From positions 1 through 41,593 of the forward strand of contig JANTFM010000003.1 of the NCBI GenBank assembly GCA_024763475.1: 41,593 nucleotides of DNA, read 5' to 3'. The first letter of the stretch is position 1. Each line of letters starts with the position of its first letter. The notes below the pieces were generated by a model that saw only the letters and a list, made by a program, of their open reading frames with translations, did no database searches and was not told where the DNA came from. This document shows positions 19,401 to 29,021 of this stretch, in pieces. The stretch is from Acidobacteriota bacterium (lineage in GTDB: Bacteria; Acidobacteriota; Polarisedimenticolia; J045). The translations under genes were made by a program, and so were the position numbers.

Positions 19401-19759
19401 CCGTGCACCGTGGAGCGAAGACTGTTGCACTCCGGGTTTTTGTAGGAACAGTTGTCCACAAAATGCCGTATTTGTTTAGTTTAGTCCTCTGAGAAGGACC
19501 ATCCCACCGGATCGACAGGGTGCAACCTTCTTCGCTCCACCGGGATTTTCTCGACATACGGCGTTTGGCTCATGGGGCTACAACATCTGGCCTATTGAAT
19601 TCCTACTCTATTGCTCGTATTTTCCCCTCAGCACAGGACCACCCCGCAGAATCTTTCTCTGCTCGTCTTTCTCCTTCGCAATGGTTGTTGGGTCTTGAGG
19701 GCTTCGCCTGAGCCACTCGAGGGTCGTTTTCTGAGCACTATTGGGAAGGGAGTCGTCAG

Positions 19760-22075
19760 ATGTTGAAAATGAAGGGTCTCGTCGTTACCTCCGTCTGCGC
19801 CGTGGTGTGTGGGCTGTCGTTATTCGTTGCCTGGGGAGCGGGGGGCTGGACTCTGATCGGCTGGAATGACCTCGGCATGCACTGCATGGATGCCGACTAC
19901 AGCGTCTTCTCGATTCTCCCGCCCTACAACACGATTCATGCACAGCTCCTGAACGAGGAGGGCGTGCTCATCACGGATCCGGACGCCCTTGGAATCAGCA
20001 TCAGCTTCGAGGCGACCGCAGACCCCTCCTCTTCCATCAACGCGAGCAGCGTGGGAAAAACCAACTTCTGGGATCACTCCGGCGACCTCTTCGGCGCCTC
20101 TCCCGCGCCCGATCACGGCCTCAAGGACGCGAGCATGCCGGGTCCGGCGAATACTCCGCAGCCGATGGTCTTCGACGCCACCCACGGCTGGTTCACAGCG
20201 GAGGCCATCCCGATCACTCCTTATGACGACAGCTTCCGCAAGAACTACTATCCCTTGATGCGCCTCGTCGCTCGCAATGCAGCCAACCAGGTTCTTGCGA
20301 GCACAGACATCGTCCTCCCCGTGTCCGATGAGATGGACTGCAGCGCCTGCCACGGCTCGGGCACCGAAGTGGCCGCCCGGCCGGACCAGGGATGGATCAA
20401 CTCTCCCAGTCCCGTTCGAGACTATCGACTCAACATCCTGCGTCTTCATGACGATCGGCATCTAGGCGACCCAAGCTACGCCGATGCGCTTGCCCAGGCC
20501 GGCCACGACCCGGAAGGACTTTACGTGACGGTAACCCAACGCGGGCGCGCCGTGCTGTGTGCGAGTTGCCACGCCTCCAACGCTCTCCCCGGCTATGGCG
20601 TCGACGGCATCCCACCCTTCACCCAGGCCCTTCACTCGCTGCATGCCAACGTCAACGACCCGACCAACGGCATGCGACTCGACGATACGAGCAATCGCTC
20701 GGCGTGCTACCGCTGCCATCCCGGCTCGACGACTCGCTGCCTCCGCGGAGCCATGGGTGCCGCGGTGAGACAGGATGGGTCACTCGACATGCAGTGCCAG
20801 AGCTGCCACGGAAACATGAGCCAGGTTGGCGCCACGACGCGCTCAGGCTGGTTCGACGAACCAAAGTGCCAGTCCTGCCACACGGGGGACGCGCAGAGTA
20901 ACAACGGGCAGATTCGCTACTCCGACGTCTTCGAATCCATGGGCGTTCCCCGGCAGGCCGTCAACCCGCGCTTCGCCACCAATCCGGATACCCCGGAGCC
21001 CGGCCTGTCCCTCTACCGCTTCTCCAAGGGGCACGGCGCGCTCCATTGCGAGGCCTGTCACGGATCCACCCACGCGATCTTCCCCTCCTCCCATGGCAAC
21101 GACAATATCCAGAACGAGGTCTTGCAGGGGCACGGCGGCACGCTCGTTGAGTGCACGGCGTGTCACGCCAGTGATCCCGACACCTGGACCGGGGGGCCGC
21201 ATGGAATGCATCCGGTCGGCCAGGTCTGGGTCGATCGGCACCCAGACGCGGTCGAGGCTGGCGGTGCGGCGCAGTGCCAAGCCTGCCACGGCATGGACTT
21301 TCGTGCGACGGTTCTCTCGGAATCCAAGGCGAATCGGATGTTGAGCACGCGCTATGGTACGAAGAACTTCTGGAACGGCTTCCGGATCAGCTGCTACTCG
21401 TGTCATAACGGCCCGAACAACGAGGACCCCAATCCGAATCACCCTGCCCTTGCTCAGAACGCTCTCTCGGCAACGGCTTTCGAAACTCCGGTGGATATCC
21501 CGCTCGCAGCCTCGGACAACGACGGCGACTCACTCGTCCTGCGCGTCGTCGACCAGCCGGGACATGGCCGCGTCGCCCTCGCCGGGACCCTGGCGACCTA
21601 CTACCCGGATCGCGGATTCGCCGGAGACGACAGCTTCAGCTGGGCAGCCTGGGATGGGGACACGGACTCGAATCTGGCCTCCGTATCGCTCTCGGTAAGC
21701 GGCCCGCTCGCGCCCTCCCCGGTCCCCGGCGGTGTCGGTGTAAGCGGGAGCCAGGTCCAGCTCTCCAAGCTCCCCGTAGACTCGCTGCGAGTGAACTGGG
21801 ACGTAAGCAGCTGTCCTTCTCCCGGGTATCACCTGGTGTGGTATGACCTGTGGTCGATTGGCGCGTATACCATCGACACCGTGGATTGCGTGCTCGGCAC
21901 CCTTGGCGACCAGGTCGTCGTTCCTCCGGGAGGCTCCGTCGCGGCGATCGTCGTTTCGAATGATGGCGCGAGCGTCGAAGGCTCCCACGGCCTCGATAGC
22001 GCCGCCACCGAGCGGCCCTCGGCTGCGGAAAGCTGCGGGATGCTCGAAAAGAATGCGGACGGCACCTGTCCTTGA
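19760..22075 (+). CDS. Multihaem c-type cytochrome (nine CXXCH) with C-terminal Ig/cadherin-like and FnIII-like modules
   Basis: Signal peptide; CXXCH motifs CSACH, CASCH, CYRCH, CQSCH, CQSCH, CEACH, CTACH, CQACH, CYSCH; then ATAFETPVDIPLAASDNDGDSLVLRVV...YYPDRGFAGDDSFSWAAWDGD. Confidence 0.85.
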   Translation: MLKMKGLVVTSVCAVVCGLSLFVAWGAGGWTLIGWNDLGMHCMDADYSVFSILPPYNTIHAQLLNEEGVLITDPDALGISISFEATADPSSSINASSVGKTNFWDHSGDLFGASPAPDHGLKDASMPGPANTPQPMVFDATHGWFTAEAIPITPYDDSFRKNYYPLMRLVARNAANQVLASTDIVLPVSDEMDCSACHGSGTEVAARPDQGWINSPSPVRDYRLNILRLHDDRHLGDPSYADALAQAGHDPEGLYVTVTQRGRAVLCASCHASNALPGYGVDGIPPFTQALHSLHANVNDPTNGMRLDDTSNRSACYRCHPGSTTRCLRGAMGAAVRQDGSLDMQCQSCHGNMSQVGATTRSGWFDEPKCQSCHTGDAQSNNGQIRYSDVFESMGVPRQAVNPRFATNPDTPEPGLSLYRFSKGHGALHCEACHGSTHAIFPSSHGNDNIQNEVLQGHGGTLVECTACHASDPDTWTGGPHGMHPVGQVWVDRHPDAVEAGGAAQCQACHGMDFRATVLSESKANRMLSTRYGTKNFWNGFRISCYSCHNGPNNEDPNPNHPALAQNALSATAFETPVDIPLAASDNDGDSLVLRVVDQPGHGRVALAGTLATYYPDRGFAGDDSFSWAAWDGDTDSNLASVSLSVSGPLAPSPVPGGVGVSGSQVQLSKLPVDSLRVNWDVSSCPSPGYHLVWYDLWSIGAYTIDTVDCVLGTLGDQVVVPPGGSVAAIVVSNDGASVEGSHGLDSAATERPSAAESCGMLEKNADGTCP

Positions 22076-22124
22076 GTGCATCGCCCTGTGATGTACCCTC
22101 TGTGTAGGGTTCGCATCGGAGGAT

Positions 22125-22155
22125 CTCCCCGGTCCTGAGATTCGCGACCGGGGAG
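22125..22155 (+). terminator. Strong hairpin CTCCCCGGTC-11 nt-GACCGGGGAG between cytochrome and apaG; terminator-like without clear U tract
   Basis: Perfect 10-bp inverted repeat. A smaller ACCCT..AGGGT hairpin lies just upstream. Confidence 0.5.
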
Positions 22156-22194
22156 TCACCCCGAAGCAAGCGATCCCTAGAGGAGATGTCACAA

Positions 22195-22581
22195 ATGGGT
22201 GCTTCGGACGAGACGACAAGCGGTATCCGCGTTCAGGTGGAGAGCCGGTATAGACCTGAACGCAGCGCGCCGGGACGGGCGTTCTTCTTCGCTTACCGGA
22301 TTCGCATCTCCAACGTCGGTGAGACACCGGCCCAGCTGGTTGCGCGGCATTGGATCATCACCAACGGAAACGGGCAGGTCGAGCATGTACGCGGCCCAGG
22401 GGTTGTTGGAGAGACGCCGAGACTGACACCCGGGACCGCCTTCGAGTACGAGAGCTTCTGCCCCCTCGCCACGCCGCTCGGTGCCATGCGCGGTCAATTC
22501 CAGATGGTACGGGATGACGGAACGCAGTTCGAAGCCGAGGTCGGAGAGTTCTCGCTCGAAGTCCCGGACTCGATCAACTGA
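22195..22581 (+). CDS. apaG: ApaG domain protein
   Basis: GIRVQVESRYRPERSAPGRAFFFAYRIRISNVGETPAQLVARHWIITNGNGQVEHVRGPGVVGETPRLTPGTAFEYESFCPLATPLGAMRGQF matches ApaG. Start 22195 or 22186. Confidence 0.93.
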   Translation: MGASDETTSGIRVQVESRYRPERSAPGRAFFFAYRIRISNVGETPAQLVARHWIITNGNGQVEHVRGPGVVGETPRLTPGTAFEYESFCPLATPLGAMRGQFQMVRDDGTQFEAEVGEFSLEVPDSIN

Positions 22582-22601
22582 GTCCGGGAGAGGAGTCTTC
22601 C

Positions 22602-24581
22602 ATGGCTGGAGAGAGCGATCGCACCCCAGGAAGCGGAAGAACGCCTGGCGACGCTGGTCAGACGACAGCCTGGGACTGCAAGAAGGCCTTCGAGCACTAC
22701 CGCATCAAGGATTGGAGTAGCGGATACTTCACGGTCAACGAGAAGGGGCATATGGCCGTGCTGCCTCCCGGAGACGGCCCGGTCCCCGCCGACCTGCACG
22801 AGATCGTGGAAGGCCTGCGTGAACGGGGTATCAACCCTCCGGTTCTTCTGAGGTTCAACCACATCCTCGAGGACCGCCTTCGCTTCCTCCACGAGTGCTT
22901 CGAGCGAGCGATCCATGAAAACAGCTACGCGGGCGACTACATCGCTGTCTATCCCACCAAGGTCAATGAGCAGCGCCAGGTCGTCGAGAGCGTCTTCCAC
23001 ACCAGCGAGGAGTTTCATTTCGGCCTGGAGGTGGGCTCCCTGCCGGAACTGATCGCGGTGATCGCGATGAGTTCCAGCGAGAACGAGCGCCTGATCATTT
23101 GCAACGGCTTCAAGGGTGAGCGTTTCCTGCGCGCCGTGCTGATGGCGGCGCTCCTGGGACGCCGGATCATCGCGGTGATCGACTCCTACGAGGAGCTTGA
23201 CCGGATTCTCCGCCTCGCGGACGAACTCAAGGTGCGCCCGTTGCTCGGCGTTCGGATCAAGCTCTCGAGCCAAGGCACCGGCCGCTGGAGCGAGTCCGCG
23301 GGCAGCAAAGCGAAATTCGGTCTTTTCATCAGTGAACTCCTCGAGATCGTCCACCTCCTGCGCGAACGCGACATGCTCGACTGCTTCCAGTTGATCCATT
23401 GCCACATCGGCAGCCAGATCGAGGATATTCGTGCGATCAAGGCCGCGATCGATGAGTTCTCGCGCCTCTTTGTCGAGCTGTCCCGTCTCGGCGCCAGGCT
23501 GCGCTACGTGGATGTCGGCGGCGGACTCGGTGTCGATTACGATGGCAGCCAGACGGGCGCTGCGCCTTCGATCAACTACACGGCCTTCGAATACGCCTCC
23601 AGCATCGTCTATCGGCTGGCCACAGCGTGCCGGCAATCCAAGCTGCAAGCACCGACGATCATCAGCGAGTCCGGACGGGCGATGGTCGCCCACAAGAGTG
23701 TCCTCGCCTTCGAGGTCATCGGGCGGGCCTCGGTGACGCGCGCGGCTGGTGAGGTTCCCCCTCTCTCCGAGATCGAGAAGGCGTACGAGACGGTCCCCCA
23801 GTCGGTCCGTGATCTCTACGACACGATCGACTTCCTCGACAAGGAACGTGTTGCGGAGAACTTCCATGATGCAACCCACGCCTTCACGTCGGCGCTCGAG
23901 GCGTTCAACCTCGGTTACCTGCCGATCGAGATGCGTGGGCTCGCCGAGAGGCTGTACTGGATCTGCCTTGGGGGGATCAACCGGCTATTGGCCAGCCTGG
24001 ACGAGATTCCCTCAGAGCTTGCCAACCTGTCCGAGGCACTCTCCGAGATCTACTTCGGGAACTTCTCGCTCTTCCAGTCGCTGCCGGACTCGTGGGCCAT
24101 CGGGCAGGTGTACCCGATCGTTCCCTTGCAGAAGCTCGAGACCGAACCGACCGTCCGCGCCATCCTCGCCGATATCACCTGTGATAGCGACGGCAAGATT
24201 GACACCTTCATCGGCGCGGACGGGATCCAACACACTCTCGATCTTCACCCGCTGGATGATGAGACTCCCTACTACCTCGGCGTGTTCCTTGTCGGCGCGT
24301 ACCAGGAAGCACTCGGCGACCTGCACAACCTCTTCGGCGACACCAACGTTGCCCAGATCAAGGTCGAGGCCGACGGCAGCTGGTGGCTGGAAGACATCGT
24401 CGAGGGCGACACCTCCGCGGAAGTCCTGGGCTACGTCCAGTACGATGCCGAGGATCTCTACAATCGGGTCATGCGGGACTGCCAGACATCGATTCGAGCC
24501 GGTCGAATGAGCCCGACTGAAAGCCGCGACCTGCTCTCGTTCTACAAGCAGGAACTCGACGGCTACACCTACCTCGAGTAG
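22602..24581 (+). CDS. speA: Biosynthetic arginine decarboxylase
   Basis: 659 aa: YPTKVNEQRQVVES (PLP Lys), LGVRIKLSSQGTGRWSESAGSKAKFGL, CHIGSQI, VDVGGGLGVDYDGS, SESGRAMVAHKSVL. Confidence 0.95.
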   Translation: MAGESDRTPGSGRTPGDAGQTTAWDCKKAFEHYRIKDWSSGYFTVNEKGHMAVLPPGDGPVPADLHEIVEGLRERGINPPVLLRFNHILEDRLRFLHECFERAIHENSYAGDYIAVYPTKVNEQRQVVESVFHTSEEFHFGLEVGSLPELIAVIAMSSSENERLIICNGFKGERFLRAVLMAALLGRRIIAVIDSYEELDRILRLADELKVRPLLGVRIKLSSQGTGRWSESAGSKAKFGLFISELLEIVHLLRERDMLDCFQLIHCHIGSQIEDIRAIKAAIDEFSRLFVELSRLGARLRYVDVGGGLGVDYDGSQTGAAPSINYTAFEYASSIVYRLATACRQSKLQAPTIISESGRAMVAHKSVLAFEVIGRASVTRAAGEVPPLSEIEKAYETVPQSVRDLYDTIDFLDKERVAENFHDATHAFTSALEAFNLGYLPIEMRGLAERLYWICLGGINRLLASLDEIPSELANLSEALSEIYFGNFSLFQSLPDSWAIGQVYPIVPLQKLETEPTVRAILADITCDSDGKIDTFIGADGIQHTLDLHPLDDETPYYLGVFLVGAYQEALGDLHNLFGDTNVAQIKVEADGSWWLEDIVEGDTSAEVLGYVQYDAEDLYNRVMRDCQTSIRAGRMSPTESRDLLSFYKQELDGYTYLE

Positions 24582-24594
24582 CTGGAGGCACGGC

Positions 24595-25452
24595 ATGAAC
24601 CCCGGAGCGTTCCTCGATCTCACGGCGGAGTTCAGCGATCCGCTGCGCTCGAAAGTCGTCATCGTGCCGGTGCCCTATGACGAGACGAGCACCTTCGCCA
24701 AGGGAGCTGACCGGGGCCCGCAGGCCTTGATCGAGGCCTCCGCTGCTCTCGAGGACTACGACATCGAGACCGGCTGGGAGCCCCATGTCGTCGGGATCAC
24801 CACGCGTCCCCCTTTGCGGCACCAGGGAAACCCCGGGGACCTCGCGGATCGCCTGGAAGCGGAGATCGCGGAGATTCTCGCGGAGGACCGGCTGCCCGTC
24901 GTCCTCGGCGGAGACCACTCGGTGAGCATTGGCGCGATGCGGGCTGCCGCAAGTCACGACCCGGGCTTGAGCTTCCTGCAGATCGATGCCCACGCGGACA
25001 CTCGCGAAACCTACGAAGGGTCGCCTTATAACCACGCCTGCGTCATGGCGCGAGCCCGCGAACTGGGCCCGATCTCCCAGGTCGGCATCCGTTCGCTCGA
25101 TCGCTCAGAACTCGACACGCTCGACCCACAGCGCGTCTGGTACGCCCACGAAATCCTGCGGGATCCTCGTCGGGGCTGGATCGACGACGTCATCGCCTCA
25201 CTCTCGAATCCGGTCTACCTGACCATCGATCTCGACGCCTTCGATCCGTCGCTGATTCCCGGTACGGGAACACCGGAGCCGGGCGGGCTCGGCTGGCACG
25301 ACGTCATCCAACTCATCGACGCGCTCGCGAGCGCGAGAGATGTCGTCGCCTTCGACGTGGTCGAACTGTGCCCGATACCCGGACACCGGACCAGCGAGTT
25401 CACCGCGGCCAAGCTCGTGCATCGAACCCTGGCCGCGGTCCTGCAGCCATAG
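24595..25452 (+). CDS. speB: Agmatinase (ureohydrolase)
   Basis: VVLGGDHSVSIG, QIDAHADTRETYEGSPYNHACVM, LTIDLDAFDPSLIPGTGTPEPGGL; directly follows speA. Confidence 0.95.
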   Translation: MNPGAFLDLTAEFSDPLRSKVVIVPVPYDETSTFAKGADRGPQALIEASAALEDYDIETGWEPHVVGITTRPPLRHQGNPGDLADRLEAEIAEILAEDRLPVVLGGDHSVSIGAMRAAASHDPGLSFLQIDAHADTRETYEGSPYNHACVMARARELGPISQVGIRSLDRSELDTLDPQRVWYAHEILRDPRRGWIDDVIASLSNPVYLTIDLDAFDPSLIPGTGTPEPGGLGWHDVIQLIDALASARDVVAFDVVELCPIPGHRTSEFTAAKLVHRTLAAVLQP

Positions 25453-25465
25453 GCATCGGAATGCA

Positions 25466-26629
25466 TCACTCGCCATCAGCGGCGGCGGACGAAGAGAGGA
25501 GGATCTCGATCTTGCTCGCGTACCTGCGCTTCAGCGCGTCGGTGGCGGCCACCTTCTTCGCGCGCTCGAGCCAGCGTTCTGCCGCCGGCTCATCCCCCTT
25601 TCTCAGGTAGCAGAGACCCAACAGCAGATAGAAGCGGTCCTCCTGCTTTCGAACACGAATGGCGTACTCGAGATGAGCGATCGCCGCGTCGTAGTCCCCG
25701 GCAACGAACGCCTCGTGGGCTCGCTGGTAGCGATAGTAGGGATTGCGCCTGCGGTGATGCAGCACGCGCTTCCGATACTCGTCCGCCTTGCGCGCATCGC
25801 CAAGGCGCTCGTAGAGGGCTGCCAGGTTGCTCATCGCCACGAAGTCCAGCCTGTCCGCCTTCAACGCCTCCAGGTAGGCGGACTCGGCGAAGAAGAAGAA
25901 GCCATTGCGCGAGTACAAGGTACCGAGGTTGGTCCAAGCGGGAGAAAAAGCCCGATCATGGCGTAGGAGCGCCTCACGGAAGCACGCGAGAGCGGCCGCC
26001 GCATCACCTTCCTGCAGGTGCTGAACGCCGACGTTGTTGTAGTAGTGCGCCAACGCCCGCGCATCGGATATGGCGCGCATGTCATAGCTCGAGCGGAACT
26101 CCGCCATGTTGAAGTCGACGACATGATCGCCCTCCCGGCCGAGATCAACGAGCACGTTCACATGACGGTTCAGGACGAAGACATCCTCCCCGAGAACCCA
26201 GTCCGGCGGAATGTCCACTTCCTGGAAACTCGCGGCGAGATCGAGATAGCGGGCCATCGCCACGAACATCGTGGAGAAGGACAGACAGTTTCCGCGCCGG
26301 GCCTCGAAGGTCTCGGCGGCCGTGCGGGTCTTGTCGTCGTACTCCAAGCCGAAAGACCCCTCGCTGATGATGGCGCGTGCAAGCTGCCGCAACCTGGCTG
26401 TGCTGCTCGCACCACGATCCACGTGAGCCTCGAGGAACGCCTGCATCTTCGGGCTCACGGCAAGCACCATGCTCCCAGCGACGGGCTCAGCTACGGCGCG
26501 GTCCCCACCCAACGGAGCGCCTGCCAGAAGATCCGCGGCCCTGATCCTCGTCGCTCGCGATAACTCCGGCCCACTCGCGCAGCCATGGGCGAGGATCATA
26601 AGAGCGATGAACGAAGCACGAACCCACAT
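25466..26629 (-). CDS. Lipoprotein with transglutaminase-like core and TPR repeats
   Basis: Lipobox LAHGCAS; RRGNCLSFSTMFVAMARYL transglutaminase-like; multiple TPR motifs. Confidence 0.75.
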   Translation of the reverse strand: MWVRASFIALMILAHGCASGPELSRATRIRAADLLAGAPLGGDRAVAEPVAGSMVLAVSPKMQAFLEAHVDRGASSTARLRQLARAIISEGSFGLEYDDKTRTAAETFEARRGNCLSFSTMFVAMARYLDLAASFQEVDIPPDWVLGEDVFVLNRHVNVLVDLGREGDHVVDFNMAEFRSSYDMRAISDARALAHYYNNVGVQHLQEGDAAAALACFREALLRHDRAFSPAWTNLGTLYSRNGFFFFAESAYLEALKADRLDFVAMSNLAALYERLGDARKADEYRKRVLHHRRRNPYYRYQRAHEAFVAGDYDAAIAHLEYAIRVRKQEDRFYLLLGLCYLRKGDEPAAERWLERAKKVAATDALKRRYASKIEILLSSSAAADGE

Positions 26630-27011
26630 GGTCAGAATACCTGGAAGACAGCGGCCGGAGCGGCTGCGCCAGCCCTGACTATCCTACTCCGCATTGTTCA
26701 TGGGCCCTTCGGCCGAAACAATAGTCTGCGCTCTGGCCGCGCCCTTCGGGCCCTCTCGCCCGGACTCGGCGCTGAACACCCTGCCGTGTCCTGGTCAAGT
26801 ACATTTCGCGTGTGAAATCTCGCGTGTTCAGGCCTACGCGCGGGCGATCCAGAGGCATCTACGGCGTTTCGACTCGAAGGTTCATGAACAAACAAAGCGG
26901 GCCAACCGGTTCCAGACGCGACAGGCCAGATCGCGCGAACTGCGGCCACCCTGCTGAACTCGATTCGCGCCTGGGGTGCTGCTCCTGAGAGCATGCGCCT
27001 GGGAGCACCGC

Positions 27012-28394
27012 TCAGGAAGCAGACTCCTCCTCGCCGCCGCCGCCCTCGCTGTCGAGCCGGAACCTGACCACAACCGTAATCGTTGCATCGACTGGGTCGT
27101 TGTCCTTCGTGGCCGGTCTGTAGCGCCACTGCCTGACGGCGTTCACGGCAGACTCGGAGAAGCCGGGATCCGGCTCCGGGGCGTTGAGCACTGAGATATC
27201 ACCAACCTCGCCCGTGGCTTTGACGACAATTTGCAGGATGACCTTGCCGTTCTGACGCGCTTTGCGGGCCAGTTCCGGATACATGGGAGTGACGCCGTCG
27301 ATGCGGAGCGGTTCGCTAACACCATCGATCCCCGGTATCAGGGGCACCTTCTTGGATTCTCCAGGACTGACGGTCTCCGGCGGCTGGCATGCACTGAGCA
27401 GCACAGAGAACAACACCGCCGCGACAACAGAAGCGAGAAGAAGGCGGGCGCGGGTCGATGACAAGGACGGCTTGGTTTTCATTCTGCTCATCCTCCGGAT
27501 TCTTTGGGGGAGAAGGCGGCGAGACTCCGCCATCGCGACACAGGTTGGAGCCAAGCTGCCAGACTCGACGCGAGACTCGGCCAGTAGCAAGAGCGCGGCA
27601 AGATAGGGCTGTCTTCCGCAGCGGCCGGCGACCTCATCATCGGTCGCAAGTTCTCGTTCTGTTCTCAATCGGTGATTGGCCCACCAGACCAGTGGATGGA
27701 AGAAGTAGAGCACTTGGATAATCCACTGGAGGGCATTGACGTAGTGGTCGAAACGGCGCAGGTGCGTCAACTCATGCACGAGGACCGGCTCGAGTGTCTC
27801 CTCGCTCCAGAGCTTGCTCGTCGAAGCAGGGAGCAGCAGAATCGGCCTGATCACACCGAAGAGCGCCGGTCCTGCAAGCGCCGAGTCCCGAGCCAGCACG
27901 CGGACCTTCGGCGCCCGAGAGAGGCCCAACTCCCCGGATAGCCGTTCCACTTTCCTAGTCAAGTGTGCGCTCGCGCTCTTGCTGGATTGGCTGATTACTT
28001 TCCTCAGGCGGAGGGCACGTCGAAGCGTCACTCCCCCGATGACCAGCACGCCGACAAGCCATATCAACCCGGCACTCCGGGCCGTCATGGCAGAGAGGAT
28101 CGACGAGAATTCCTCGACTCTCGCACCCGCCGCCACACGGGCTGCCTGTTCCTCGATAAGAACATCTCCCGTCTGTAGTGTGGGAAGAAAGCCCAGGGGC
28201 GACAGGAACATGACCGGCAGTGCGAGGCGAGCCAGGACAAGAACCCAGACGAGGTGGCGGAACTGCGGCCGACTCCTACCCAACAGGAGTGAGAGCCCTG
28301 CAGCGATCAGAATCAAGAGACCGGCCTGCGCACTCAGCGAGGCCAGCGAGGACCAGGTGAACCCTTGCCATGGTACGAGGGTGACCCAGTTCAT
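27012..28394 (-). CDS. BlaR1-like M56 membrane metallopeptidase with C-terminal TonB-like domain
   Basis: VLVHELTHLRRFDHYVNALQWIIQVLYFFHPLVWWANHRLRTERELATDDEV (M56 HExxH); C-terminal MYPELARKARQNGKVILQIVVKATGEVGDISVL...VNAVRQWRYRPA (TonB_C). Confidence 0.88.
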   Translation of the reverse strand: MNWVTLVPWQGFTWSSLASLSAQAGLLILIAAGLSLLLGRSRPQFRHLVWVLVLARLALPVMFLSPLGFLPTLQTGDVLIEEQAARVAAGARVEEFSSILSAMTARSAGLIWLVGVLVIGGVTLRRALRLRKVISQSSKSASAHLTRKVERLSGELGLSRAPKVRVLARDSALAGPALFGVIRPILLLPASTSKLWSEETLEPVLVHELTHLRRFDHYVNALQWIIQVLYFFHPLVWWANHRLRTERELATDDEVAGRCGRQPYLAALLLLAESRVESGSLAPTCVAMAESRRLLPQRIRRMSRMKTKPSLSSTRARLLLASVVAAVLFSVLLSACQPPETVSPGESKKVPLIPGIDGVSEPLRIDGVTPMYPELARKARQNGKVILQIVVKATGEVGDISVLNAPEPDPGFSESAVNAVRQWRYRPATKDNDPVDATITVVVRFRLDSEGGGGEEESAS

Positions 28395-28783
28395 GGTGTG
28401 TCCTCCTCACGCGAATCCACCAGCTTTCTAAGCGAAGCGAGGTCCTCCTCCGAGAGGCTTTCTTCCTCTGCCAGGTGAACAAGCAACGGGGAGAAGGTCT
28501 TGTCCAACACGACATCCACGAACTCGCTGATCGCCTCCGAGAGGGCTTCGCGTCGGTTGACGAGTGGAGTGTAGAGACAGAGTGGGCCGAGTTTCTCGAC
28601 CTCGAGGTATCCCTTCGCTGCCATACGGTCGAGCATGGTCTTCACGGTGCGATAGTCCCGCTCCCGCCGTTCGAGGGAGTCGTCGAAGATCTGCCGCGCG
28701 GTGGCTTGGCCCCGCCTCCAGCAAATATTCATCAGTGACCATTCACCCTTGGACAGGCGGCTGCGGGGATCACAATTCGTCAT
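28391..28783 (-). CDS. BlaI/MecI family transcriptional repressor
   Basis: LSKGEWSLMNICWRRGQATARQIFDDSLERRERDYRTVKTMLDRMAAKGYLEVEKLGPLCLYTPLV; ATGA overlap with the M56 gene. Confidence 0.92.
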   Translation of the reverse strand: MTNCDPRSRLSKGEWSLMNICWRRGQATARQIFDDSLERRERDYRTVKTMLDRMAAKGYLEVEKLGPLCLYTPLVNRREALSEAISEFVDVVLDKTFSPLLVHLAEEESLSEEDLASLRKLVDSREEDTP

Positions 28784-28818
28784 GTTGGCTCTCCGGGGGG
28801 GATACGTTTGTAGAAACC

Positions 28819-28836
28819 GTACTACATATGTAGTAC
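28819..28836 (-). promoter_or_regulatory. BlaI operator (GTACTACATATGTAGTAC)
   Basis: Perfect 18-bp palindrome 36 bp upstream of the blaI-like gene, matching the TACTACA..TGTAGTA style of BlaI/MecI operators. Confidence 0.85.
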
Positions 28837-29021
28837 CAATGCAAGTGCCACTTCGGCAGCTCGCGCGCGCCCGCTTAAGAGGACGGGCATCCGATTCGAA
28901 GTGAAACGCTGCAAAGAAGCCCGGCTGACTCCCGAGGGAGCTGCGGAGCCATGATAGGATTTCAGCTGTTCCGCGAATCGCGCTGAACGGAAGCGCGCCG
29001 GCTCAGACCCGGAGACCTCCC

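Noticed and set aside
17920-19557. 545-aa minus-strand ORF antisense to glnA
   Set aside because: Opposite-strand shadow of unambiguous glnA; no domain signal.
22494-23879. 461-aa minus-strand ORF over speA
   Set aside because: Shadow ORF; speA on the plus strand is unmistakable.
26693-26722. Hairpin ATTGTT...GGCCCTTCGGCC...AACAAT as a terminator or REP element
   Set aside because: No U tract and only loosely similar to the GGCCCTTCGGCC at ~36590; insufficient evidence for a repeat family or terminator.
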